Shown: positions 1 to 5,846, counted from the stretch's first letter. The stretch is 10,047 bases of DNA from Peptococcaceae bacterium UBA4997 (GCA_002398485.1 DGYV01000007.1:7074-17120), one strand, 5' to 3'. Notes: generated by a model not told the origin, from the sequence alone. Translations and numbers: made by a program.

Positions 1-40
1 GGTGTATCAACGCCCAAAACTGGCCTAGGGGGAGAGAACT

Positions 41-931
41 ATGGAAGTGAGCGAACGATATGTCCTTTTTTCATTGGAATTGCACTTATTTTTCGCCCGC
101 ATCATGAAGGAGCATTCACTGTTCCTCATGGCGAGCTTTACACCTGTGAGCACCTCTTTTATCCGGGAGGCGGAGCATTTTAAACAACGTTTTGAAGAGC
201 TGCTCCATCAGGCCACCATCCTGGCCGATGGCGTGGTACGGCGGGAGGTGCTGGCCTCCGGCGAGGTCGTTACCCCATTCACCGCCCTAGCAGAGCAACA
301 GACCCAGCATTTTACCGGCATCAGTATCGCCCAAAGCATTACCGCCCTGCAGGAGCGCTTGCGCCCCGGGTCCCGCGTCGTTTCGAACCCCAGCCTAGCC
401 CGGCAGGTGCAGGCCCTTAACCGTATGGCGCTACGGCTGCTGGATGGGTTGATCGCCCTCAAAGAGCGAATTTTGGCCCATGTTCTAAGCTGCCGCATGT
501 TTACCACGAACTATCCCCTTTTACTGGAACATATCCTGCGCGAGGCTAAGCTGTATCGGCAATATGTGCAGCAGCTAGAACTAGAGGGCGACCTAGATCC
601 GCAGACCATGGGGCAGGTCGAGCAATTCTGGAACCAAATTATGATGGAGCATGCCCTGTTCATCCGCGGACTGCTTGATCCATCGGAGGATGATTTGGTG
701 CAAACGGCTGATTCCTTTGCCAAGGATTACGCCCGCTTACTGGAAGCCAGCCGGGCCGCCCAGGATCGCGCCCTGGCCACGTCCTCCCTAGCTGAGACCC
801 GAAAATTCCGCGATTTTAAGACAGCCGGTGTAACGGGCATCGAGGAATGTAAGATACGCTCCATCATCCTGCCCCTGTTGGCGGATCACGTTTTGCGGGA
901 GGCCAACCATTATATCCGGCTGCTTAGCTAG
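41..931 (+). CDS. DUF2935 family protein (tandem helical-bundle, metal-site-like)
   Basis: A 296-residue soluble, helix-rich protein that I assign to the DUF2935 family of Firmicutes; its biochemical role is not established. It is built as two related halves. Each has a Glu-His helix (KEHSLFLMAS near residues 23-32; MEHALFIRGLLDPSE near 202-216) and a second His/Glu helix (FIREAEHF near 40-47; DHVLREANHY near 282-291), with a further LEHILREAK near 162-170. The EHALFIRGLLDPSE block is typical of the family. The repeated Glu/His pairs suggest a four-helix-bundle metal site, which is inference. The length fits the usual ~270-300 residues. The ATG follows a strong AGGGGGAG ribosome site (27-34). 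The gene is much richer in GC than the window after 2000, with many GCC, CTG and CGC codons, so it may have been acquired or may belong to a different source. A strong hairpin follows at 1031. Confidence 0.85.
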   Translation: MEVSERYVLFSLELHLFFARIMKEHSLFLMASFTPVSTSFIREAEHFKQRFEELLHQATILADGVVRREVLASGEVVTPFTALAEQQTQHFTGISIAQSITALQERLRPGSRVVSNPSLARQVQALNRMALRLLDGLIALKERILAHVLSCRMFTTNYPLLLEHILREAKLYRQYVQQLELEGDLDPQTMGQVEQFWNQIMMEHALFIRGLLDPSEDDLVQTADSFAKDYARLLEASRAAQDRALATSSLAETRKFRDFKTAGVTGIEECKIRSIILPLLADHVLREANHYIRLLS

Positions 932-1030
932 AGCGCCATGGCGGTCAGGCTTGTTTACGGATATGTATCTTTATGCATACGAAAAATAAGCAAAGGGAAA
1001 GATTTCTGCGCGGCATCGATCGCCGAATGC

Positions 1031-1064
1031 GCAAAGGGGGCGGCATTTCGACCGCCCCCTTTGC
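1031..1064. terminator. Strong hairpin between convergent genes, probable bidirectional terminator
   Basis: A perfect 13-bp stem (GCAAAGGGGGCGG at 1031-1043 pairing with 1052-1064) closes an 8-base loop. It lies between the end of the DUF2935 gene and the end of the opposite-strand 55-codon ORF, where a shared terminator is expected. There is no long T run on either side (ACTGTCTGTTTC on +), so intrinsic termination is likely but not textbook. Confidence 0.6.
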
Positions 1065-1090
1065 ACTGTCTGTTTCTACCTTGCGGTCCA

Positions 1091-1258
1091 TTAATTCGGC
1101 TTCTGGTACCCCAGCGCCCTGGCGCTATTCCCCAGCCCCTTGGTGGCGGCGCCTAGCACCACACCTAGCAGGGAGGCAGCTGCAATGCGGTGATCATAGT
1201 CGATGATAAATACCCATTCCATCATCTTTGAAGCAAATATTGCTAAAAAGGTATGCAT
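1091..1258 (-). CDS. Small hypothetical protein, 55 residues
   Basis: An open frame of 55 codons on the minus strand begins at ATG (1258-1256) and ends at TAA (1093-1091). I do not recognise the product. The sequence reads like protein: a hydrophobic start (MHTFLAIFAS), the stretch EWVFIIDYDHRIAAAS, then a small-residue-rich helix (LLGVVLGAATKGLG) and the tail ARALGYQKPN. The segment near residues 27-38 could be a short membrane helix or an amphipathic anchor. No strong Shine-Dalgarno precedes the ATG (GGGATAAAGT is weak). An in-frame stop lies immediately upstream, so the frame cannot extend. The 3' two thirds is GC-rich like the DUF2935 gene, while the 5' third is AT-rich, so the composition step falls inside this ORF. 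It may therefore be the tail of a longer gene that acquired a new 5' end. It is convergent with the DUF2935 gene across the hairpin at 1031. Confidence 0.4.
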   Translation of the reverse strand: MHTFLAIFASKMMEWVFIIDYDHRIAAASLLGVVLGAATKGLGNSARALGYQKPN

Positions 1259-1304
1259 ACTTTATCCCGATTACTACCATAACTTTCTTTTTCTGTGATT
1301 TAAC

Positions 1305-1333
1305 TTGCCTTTCATCACTCTCAAAGGTAAAAT
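1305..1333 (+). promoter_or_regulatory. Sigma-A type promoter for the 75-residue gene
   Basis: A -35 box TTGCCT (1305-1310, 4 of 6 to TTGACA) and a -10 box TAAAAT (1328-1333, 5 of 6 to TATAAT) are separated by exactly 17 bases. The predicted start of transcription near 1340 leaves a short leader ahead of the AAGGAG ribosome site at 1353-1358. Confidence 0.6.
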
Positions 1334-1366
1334 AGTGGAATAGTTAAAAGTTAAGGAGTTGGTACT

Positions 1367-1594
1367 GTGCTTTTCAAGGTTCAAGCGGTATTTCGTCCCC
1401 AAATTGTAAATGGCCGTACGGTTAATGGCAGTTACACGGACGAGCAGCTAAACGCAATGGGATTTCTTCTCACAACCCCCGTTGAAAATATTGAGGCTTC
1501 AGATCGAAACGAGGCTTTCGAAATAATTCGCAATAAATATGAGCCCCTGGTGAATATTCCCCATCCTAAAATCAGCTTTGCGCTCTTCGACTGA
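1367..1594 (+). CDS. Small hypothetical protein, 75 residues
   Basis: I do not recognise this protein. The GTG start (1367) is chosen because AAGGAG at 1353-1358 sits 8 bases upstream and a 17-bp-spaced promoter lies at 1305-1333; together they make a convincing stand-alone gene. The product is soluble: no signal peptide and no membrane helix. It opens with a beta-like LFKVQAVFRPQIVNG. The middle segment YTDEQLNAMGFLLTTPVENI and ASDRNEAFEIIRNKYEPL look helical, and it ends in HPKISFALFD. The composition is intermediate, lower in GC than the left end and higher than the right. A long hairpin at 1665 follows. It may be a small accessory or mobile-element cargo protein, but nothing in the sequence gives a function. 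Confidence 0.6.
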   Translation: MLFKVQAVFRPQIVNGRTVNGSYTDEQLNAMGFLLTTPVENIEASDRNEAFEIIRNKYEPLVNIPHPKISFALFD

Positions 1595-1664
1595 AAGCAA
1601 AGCAGCTCCATCACAAGTCCACGCTGTCATAGGGCCAATTTAAGAAAAGCAAACTGAATACGGA

Positions 1665-1706
1665 AAAGCAAGGGTGGGAACCGACATCGGTTTCCACCCT
1701 TGCTTT
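1665..1706. terminator. Long near-perfect hairpin, probable terminator
   Basis: The 20-base arms at 1665-1684 and 1687-1706 are complementary except for one G-T wobble, around a 2-base centre. The stem starts AAAGCAAGGGTGG. On the plus strand it is 70 bases past the 75-residue gene. The plus side ends in TTTATCTGTG. On the minus strand the hairpin runs into TTTTCC. Its placement suggests termination of the 75-residue gene, although the arms are longer than most terminators need. Confidence 0.55.
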
Positions 1707-1735
1707 ATCTGTGTGCTGATATTTGCTCTTGCTTA

Positions 1736-1783
1736 TTTGTAGTGGTATAACAAAGTTGTAACACCTTGTTATACCACTACAAA
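1736..1783. repeat. Perfect 18-bp inverted repeat with 12-base spacer
   Basis: The arm TTTGTAGTGGTATAACAA (1736-1753) is repeated exactly in inverted form at 1766-1783, separated by AGTTGTAACACC. No T run follows, so it is not an obvious terminator. The right arm stops just where the recombinase-like reading frame becomes protein-like. It could be paired terminal repeats of a collapsed small mobile element, a regulator operator, or a recombination-site structure. No second copy was seen in the window. Confidence 0.75.
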
Positions 1784-1915
1784 CGTGAAGAACGATATTC
1801 TCGCACAGCACCACAGTCCATCGATATTTACTACCGTGACATCGGTGTGCTGGACAACATCGTGGAAAAAGAAACTAGCAAAGAGCAAGAGTCTACACCA
1901 AAAGAAGTCACATAA
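1751..1915 (+). pseudogene. C-terminal remnant resembling a large serine recombinase
   Basis: The frame beginning after the TAA at 1748-1750 is open to TAA at 1913-1915. From about 1775 it reads like the tail of a real protein: HYKREERYSRTAPQ, then SIDIYYRDIGVLDNIVEKE, then a charged end. The pattern D-I-Y-Y-x-x-I-G-x-L-D is what I recall from the extreme C-terminus of large serine recombinases (DUF4368-type end) in Firmicutes mobile elements. There is no ATG or ribosome site, and the catalytic domain is absent, so this is a fragment. Its 5' edge coincides with the inverted repeat at 1736-1783, suggesting a deletion or insertion removed the rest of the gene. A different reading frame over the same DNA gives only compositionally odd sequence. 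The assignment rests on remembered family pattern and should be checked with a profile search. Confidence 0.4.
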
Positions 1916-1921
1916 AAAGGC

Positions 1922-1957
1922 AATCGGCGGACAGCGAAAACTCACTGTCTGCCGATT
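1922..1957 (+). terminator. Hairpin after the recombinase-like fragment
   Basis: The arms AATCGGCGGACAG (1922-1934) and 1945-1957 pair over 13 bp with a single G-T wobble and a 10-base loop. It begins seven bases after the stop codon at 1913-1915, the normal place for a terminator. The following T run is short (TTTACACC). Confidence 0.55.
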
Positions 1958-1968
1958 TACACCCGCCA

Positions 1969-2009
1969 TTAGCCACTATTTTAATGTTTCCCTATGGGAG
2001 TGTGGCTAA
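1969..2009. repeat. Nested inverted repeat at the composition boundary
   Basis: TTAGCCAC (1969-1976) is inverted perfectly as GTGGCTAA (2002-2009), and inside it TCCC/GGGA (1989-1992 and 1996-1999) forms a second small stem. The structure sits where intermediate-GC DNA gives way to the AT-rich backbone. It could be an element end or attachment-site structure. A T run (2024-2030) follows after a 14-base gap, too far for a standard terminator. Confidence 0.4.
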
Positions 2010-2120
2010 CACTTATACCTTGTTTTTTTAGTAAGCAAATAAAATATAAGAGAGATTATGATATAACATAATAAAAACTTAAACTATAAATAGTGTTTAT
2101 ATTATAAATGATATTATCCT

Positions 2121-3242
2121 TTACTTTTTATTATTGGCAGAAGAATTTGCAGACTTCTTACCCTGTGATTTTGATTCTTTAACTTTAGCATTTTCGGAGG
2201 CATTATTTTCTTTGGCCGCTTTATTGATATTATTGCTATTATTATTGTTAGAATTTTTATTCTCAACAATTATATCAGTAGTTTCTGTTACCTCAGCCTC
2301 TGTATTTACAACAGTTATAGCAGCATCATTCTTTTTTTTAGTTTGAGACTTACCTTTATTATCTGATTGTTTTTCAGTTTTTAGCTTTTCCTTATCTTTC
2401 TGTTTGGTTTGTTGTTTATCCTGTATTTGTTCTTGCTCTTGTTCTTGCTCTTGCTCTTGCAGCTGTAATTGTTCAGCCTCGTTTTCTATACATGTTACAG
2501 TTTTTGCTGCTTTTTTGTTTTCTTTGGTCGCCTTCATTATTTCTTTTACAGGCTTAGTAAGCCATTCATCAATATTGATACTTTCAGGGTCAGACGCGCT
2601 TGCCTGTAATTTTTCTACCAAATTCAATTTACCCGGTGTTACACCCAAGGCTTTAGCCTCCTGAACTCTTGCAAGGCCAATTCTTATTACTTCAACTTCT
2701 ACTGTATCACCGTTTTCTTCATTGGCGTTTTCAACGGTTTCTTCAAGTTCGGCAGCAAGGTCATCTGCTTTTTGTTCATTTTCACCCGAAGTAGCAATGA
2801 TAATACCGCCTTCTATATCACCATCAAAATAACCGCTTTCAGAAAGCTGGTTTACGGTTTCAGTTACTGCAACATCAATTTTTTCTCCCAATAAATTTTC
2901 GGTAGCTATTTCATCTATAATGGTTTTGCCCTCATCATTTACTGCATTCACATCTATAACCGTATCAAAACGATTCAGAGAATACTCAATAGAAGGGTTT
3001 ACATCCAGGCTTACATAGGTATATGGAGTCATACATGCCCATGCGCCTGTTCCGCATAACATAATGAATGCTGCAACAGAGGCTGCAATTGCTGCAAATT
3101 TTTTGGTTATACACACTTTCCTTTTATTCATTTCGATCACCTGTCCAATCGCATAATTATTGTTTTTCACTTTTAATATGCGCCCATCATCGAACAGAAG
3201 TGCCGCAAAATTTTCTTTTATTTCCAAAACAACCGCTTTCAT
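2121..3242 (-). CDS. rsgI: RsgI-type membrane anti-sigma factor with low-complexity tail
   Basis: A 373-residue single-pass membrane protein expected to hold SigI inactive and release it on a surface signal. Residues 1-39 form the cytoplasmic RsgI N-terminal domain (MKAVVLEIKENFAALLFDDG, then GRILKVKNNNY). About 48-69 is the membrane helix. Outside follows the conserved core TYVSLDVNPSIEYSLNRFD; N82-P83 is the Asn-Pro bond where RsgI proteins are known to self-cleave. A second conserved block, IRIGLARVQEAKALGVTPGK, lies at 186-205. From about 255 to the end the chain is low-complexity Q/E, K and N/S rich, with no recognisable carbohydrate-binding or enzyme domain, unlike the cellulose-sensing RsgI proteins of cellulolytic clostridia. 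The ATG at 3242 is chosen because AAAGGAG precedes it and ATGA overlaps the sigI stop; 32 extra upstream in-frame codons lie inside sigI and are not used. Confidence 0.9.
   Translation of the reverse strand: MKAVVLEIKENFAALLFDDGRILKVKNNNYAIGQVIEMNKRKVCITKKFAAIAASVAAFIMLCGTGAWACMTPYTYVSLDVNPSIEYSLNRFDTVIDVNAVNDEGKTIIDEIATENLLGEKIDVAVTETVNQLSESGYFDGDIEGGIIIATSGENEQKADDLAAELEETVENANEENGDTVEVEVIRIGLARVQEAKALGVTPGKLNLVEKLQASASDPESINIDEWLTKPVKEIMKATKENKKAAKTVTCIENEAEQLQLQEQEQEQEQEQIQDKQQTKQKDKEKLKTEKQSDNKGKSQTKKKNDAAITVVNTEAEVTETTDIIVENKNSNNNNSNNINKAAKENNASENAKVKESKSQGKKSANSSANNKK
2427..2456 (-). repeat. Hexanucleotide repeat inside rsgI (Glu-Gln repeat)
   Basis: Five tandem six-base units, TTGYTC on the plus strand, encode alternating Glu-Gln on the minus strand in the external tail of RsgI. 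Units differ only at the wobble position (C or T). Slippage here would change tail length in steps of two residues without breaking the frame. Confidence 0.7.
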
Positions 3243-3958
3243 CTGCTCGGCTCCTTTCCAATAAAACGCATATATTCTGCAAGACAGGGATATTCTCCGG
3301 ATAATATCTCTGTTACCGCTATTATATATCTTCGGCAACGTTCTAATATTTTTCGGGGTACCTTAGTATCTCTTTCAATAACTTTTAAGGGAAGTTTTTT
3401 GGAAATTTTTAATTCATTCAATAATAAGGGATTTTCCAACAAATAAGCTATTGCTTTGGCACAGGCTTTTTTGGTTTTTTCAGCTTTTGGAGAAACTTCT
3501 GCTAAATCAAAAAAACAAAAACCATAGTTATGTAATATTAAGCTTAGTTCCTTTATTTCCAGTTTCAGATTATTTGATTCAGTTTGCTTTATTTGAGAAA
3601 TAATATTTATTTGCAAATACATATCATCTGCTTCTTCATCCAAATCTCCACAAAATACAGATGGGTTAACGGGAACCTCACCCTTATATTTATTTTGGCT
3701 TCTGTAATAATCAAACAATCGGCGACGAATGATCAATTCAGCAAAATTTAAAAATCCGCCCCTTTCAGCATTATAGCTTTTAATTGCTTGTGTAAAAGCT
3801 AACAGGGATACCGACCACTCATCATCATTTTTGGTTATATAACGATGCGCTGTTTTCCCTGCACATTTTAATATAAAAATTTCCTGCTCTTTAATTAATC
3901 TATCAAACAAACCTTCATCACTTTTGGCTTCCAAAGCCATATAATCCAGGTTTTGCAA
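3239..3958 (-). CDS. sigI: RNA polymerase sigma factor SigI
   Basis: A 239-residue alternative sigma factor of the SigI family, which directs RNA polymerase to heat/envelope or polysaccharide-response promoters, depending on the species. Sigma region 2 is clear at about 38-87: HRYITKNDDEWSVSLLAFTQ followed by AIKSYNAERGGFLNFAELII and RRRLFDYYRS, the diagnostic SigI block. The C-terminal half (about 130-235) carries the SigI-specific helix-turn-helix region, including LPLKVIERDTKVPRKILERC. The start is TTG at 3958-3956, preceded by a strong GGAGGTG site 7 bases upstream; an ATG seven codons in has no such site. The gene overlaps rsgI by ATGA, so sigma and anti-sigma are translationally coupled. 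Transcription must come from the AT-rich gap upstream, where I could not pick out a SigI-type autoregulatory promoter with confidence. Confidence 0.92.
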   Translation of the reverse strand: MQNLDYMALEAKSDEGLFDRLIKEQEIFILKCAGKTAHRYITKNDDEWSVSLLAFTQAIKSYNAERGGFLNFAELIIRRRLFDYYRSQNKYKGEVPVNPSVFCGDLDEEADDMYLQINIISQIKQTESNNLKLEIKELSLILHNYGFCFFDLAEVSPKAEKTKKACAKAIAYLLENPLLLNELKISKKLPLKVIERDTKVPRKILERCRRYIIAVTEILSGEYPCLAEYMRFIGKEPSR

Positions 3959-4200
3959 GTATGGTCACCTCCAAGAACAATATCTATTTATGTTAAAAAC
4001 AACTTTTTGGCACATCTAAAGTAATTTTAAATATGTTTGGTGTAAAAACAAAAAGCCTGTCCATATAATTCATAAAAATGGTAAAAAATATTTATCCTTT
4101 TTACATATTTTAACACAAATATTAGATTTGCGTTAAAAATTATTTTATTTACTTTCTAATCACTTCTCTACTATCCTATAATTATCCTATAATTTTTTGT

Positions 4201-4229
4201 TTTACCGGAAAATGAAAAGGTGATATACT
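4201..4229 (+). promoter_or_regulatory. Candidate sigma-A promoter for the aroQ-panE fusion
   Basis: TTTACC (4201-4206) and TATACT (4224-4229, 5 of 6 to TATAAT) are 17 bases apart. It predicts a leader of about 118 bases. In DNA this AT-rich chance matches are common, so confidence is moderate. Confidence 0.45.
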
Positions 4230-4272
4230 TAAAATATATCAAGCTGTTCAGCTTAACCATAAAAAACCATAA

Positions 4273-4313
4273 ACCCAAACATATATCCTACTTATTGGGT
4301 AAAAGTTTTTACC
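4273..4313 (+). promoter_or_regulatory. Overlapping leader hairpins ahead of the fusion gene
   Basis: ACCCAA (4273-4278) can pair with TTGGGT (4295-4300), while GGTAAAA (4298-4304) can pair with TTTTACC (4307-4313). The two stems share GGT at 4298-4300 and so exclude each other. No T run follows, so there is no sign of a classical attenuator. Possibly an mRNA switch, possibly chance. Confidence 0.25.
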
Positions 4314-4353
4314 ATTAAATAATAAATTAAATAATAAATCAGGAGGCTTTAAG

Positions 4354-5757
4354 ATGACTGCTATTTTACTTATTAACGGTCCCAATTTAAACCTATTGGG
4401 CATACGCGACCCTAAAACCTACGGCACAACTACGCTTAAAGAAATTGAAGACAAATCACTTAAAATTGCCAAAGAGCTTGGCATTACTATAAATAATTTC
4501 CAGAGCAATTCCGAAGGTGCATTGATAGACCGAATTCATGCTGCGCGTGAAAATGAGGACGGCATTATTATAAACCCGGGTGCTTATGCCCATTACAGCT
4601 ATGCTATACGAGACGCTATAGATAGTGTAAATCTACCCACCATTGAGGTGCATTTATCAGATATTCACAAAAGAGAAGCATTCAGGCACCATTCCGTTAT
4701 TAAAGATGTTTGCCTTAAACAAATAGTAGGTTTGGGTGAGCAAGGTTATTATAACGCAATAAAAGAAATTTACGAACATCTAAAGGCTAAAGGCATAGCA
4801 GGTAAAACACCTTCTGCCTTGATTATAGGAGCGGGAGCTGTTGGCATAGGTATTGGCGCATCCCTTCTGGAGCAAGGCTTTACAGTAGATTTTGTGGAAA
4901 ACAGCCAAGCCGCGGATTGTATAAATCAAAAAGGTATCAAACGCATTGGTATTTTCAAGCACCTTGAATTTTCCCAAGGTGCAGTAAAAGCTTATACGGA
5001 TTTTCATGAAATATCTGAGCAATTTGATTACATTTTGGTTTGTACAAAGGCTATGGCAAACACCACAATAAGCAAAACCTTATTTGCAAACAAGCAGCTT
5101 TTGAGCAAACACGGCAAAATCATAATTTGCCAAAATGGCTGGGGTGGACATGAAAAATATTTGGCCTATTTCCCTGCCGATAAAGTTTATTCTGCACGAA
5201 TCATCACAGGTTTTAGCAAACCCGAACCAAATATCAGCGAAGTTACCGTCCATGCAGCTCCTATTATGCTGGGAAGCTTGAATAATGCTGAAATAAACGC
5301 CTTGCAGCCGCTTGCGGAAGCAATTGCTAATGGCGGTATACCTTGCCTGGTTTCCAATGATATTGAAAAAGCTTTGTGGTCCAAAATGCTTTATAATTGT
5401 GCTCTGAATCCTTTAGGGGCAATACTTAAGCTGCCTTATGGCAGGCTTATGGAAATACCTTATTGCGTGCAGATAATGAATAACATTATAGATGAAATTT
5501 ATACAGTAATGAAGGCATCAGGCTACCAAAGCTTTTGGCCAAGCGCAAACAAATACAAAAAAGTATTTTATGATTCGCTTATTCCCGATACCGCAGACCA
5601 CTATTCCTCAACCCTACAGGATATCGAGAAAAAACGTCATTCCGAAATAGATGGTCTTACAGGCAGTGTAATAGAAATAGCCGAGCGCTTTAATATAGCG
5701 GTACCTTGCAATAAAATGCTTTATAATACCATTAAAGCTATTGAGGAAGATTTTTGA
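4354..5757 (+). CDS. aroQ: Fused type II 3-dehydroquinate dehydratase / ketopantoate reductase-family protein
   Basis: A 467-residue two-domain cytoplasmic enzyme. Residues 1-147 are a complete type II dehydroquinase, which dehydrates 3-dehydroquinate to 3-dehydroshikimate: LLINGPNLNLLGIRDP at the start, the active-site lid with R18 and Y23 (TYGTTTL), N74 and H80 in NPGAYAHYSYAIRDAI, H100 in IEVHLSDIHKREAFRHHS with R111, and the ending IVGLGEQGYYNAI. Residues 154-467 are a complete PanE/ApbA-type NADPH dehydrogenase: nucleotide-binding GAGAVGIGIG near 159-168, K344, N348 and N352 in WSKMLYNCALNPL, and E431 in SEID, matching the known catalytic set of ketopantoate reductase. The join is short, about six residues after AKG. 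Both domains look intact. AGGAGG at 4341-4346 sets the ATG. The second domain's true substrate is unknown; the family also covers 2-hydroxyacid-type dehydrogenases. A terminator follows at 5789. Confidence 0.92.
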   Translation: MTAILLINGPNLNLLGIRDPKTYGTTTLKEIEDKSLKIAKELGITINNFQSNSEGALIDRIHAARENEDGIIINPGAYAHYSYAIRDAIDSVNLPTIEVHLSDIHKREAFRHHSVIKDVCLKQIVGLGEQGYYNAIKEIYEHLKAKGIAGKTPSALIIGAGAVGIGIGASLLEQGFTVDFVENSQAADCINQKGIKRIGIFKHLEFSQGAVKAYTDFHEISEQFDYILVCTKAMANTTISKTLFANKQLLSKHGKIIICQNGWGGHEKYLAYFPADKVYSARIITGFSKPEPNISEVTVHAAPIMLGSLNNAEINALQPLAEAIANGGIPCLVSNDIEKALWSKMLYNCALNPLGAILKLPYGRLMEIPYCVQIMNNIIDEIYTVMKASGYQSFWPSANKYKKVFYDSLIPDTADHYSSTLQDIEKKRHSEIDGLTGSVIEIAERFNIAVPCNKMLYNTIKAIEEDF

Positions 5758-5788
5758 TCATATTGAATCGAATTTATAAACAATATAA

Positions 5789-5813
5789 AAAAAGCGGCTT
5801 AAAGCCGCTTTTT
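5789..5813. terminator. Bidirectional rho-independent terminator
   Basis: AAAAAGCGGCTT (5789-5800) pairs with AAGCCGCTTTTT (5802-5813): a GC-rich core flanked by A run and T run on both strands. It lies between the ends of the convergent aroQ-panE and AI-2E-family genes and should serve both. Confidence 0.9.
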
Positions 5814-5846
5814 GTGTTAAATATCAATTTTGTGTTAAACATCAAT
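5811..5846. repeat. Tandem 18-bp duplication covering the AI-2E-family stop codon
   Basis: TTTGTGTTAAATATCAAT (5811-5828) is followed directly by a copy at 5829-5846 with one C/T difference. The minus strand therefore reads Ile-Asp-Val-stop and then, in the same frame, Ile-Asp-Ile-stop. The duplication places a second in-frame stop 18 bases after the first. Confidence 0.75.

Larger units (their letters stand above)
3959..4353. other. AT-rich divergent intergenic region
   Basis: This is the shared upstream region of sigI (leftward) and the aroQ-panE fusion (rightward). It is very AT-rich and holds no credible gene. It contains a candidate rightward promoter (4201-4229), a short direct repeat TATCCTATAAT about 4172-4193, a CAAAT/ATTTG inverted pair near 4112-4126, and the leader hairpins at 4273-4313. 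A weak leftward candidate (TTAACG, 18 bases, TAAAAT on the minus strand) lies about 150 bases ahead of sigI; I do not rely on it. Confidence 0.6.

Noticed and set aside
938..1206. Two overlapping plus-strand frames after the DUF2935 gene
   Set aside because: Both run through the perfect hairpin at 1031-1064, lack ribosome sites and look like translated GC-rich noise.
972..1260. The word TATGCATAC occurring twice (972 and 1252 regions)
   Set aside because: Near-palindromic nine-base word; two copies in this length are not convincing as attachment sites or target duplications.
1785..2009. A 74-codon plus-strand frame
   Set aside because: Its composition (SCWTTSWKKKLAKSKS) is unlike a folded protein, it runs through the terminator hairpin at 1922-1957, and the overlapping frame ending at 1915 is more protein-like.
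2010..2120. Possible terminator for sigI-rsgI (ATTATG/CATAAT and AAAC/GTTT pairs)
   Set aside because: The stems are short and AT-only with no clear T run in the right place; not better than chance in this composition.
2404..2664. Plus-strand open frame with a Cys-Ser repeat (CSCSCSCS)
   Set aside because: It is the complement of the Glu-Gln repeat in rsgI; the minus-strand gene has clear family motifs and a ribosome site, this one has neither.
3243..3338. A longer rsgI start, 32 codons upstream
   Set aside because: These codons lie inside sigI; the ATG at 3242 has AAAGGAG ahead of it and the usual ATGA overlap.
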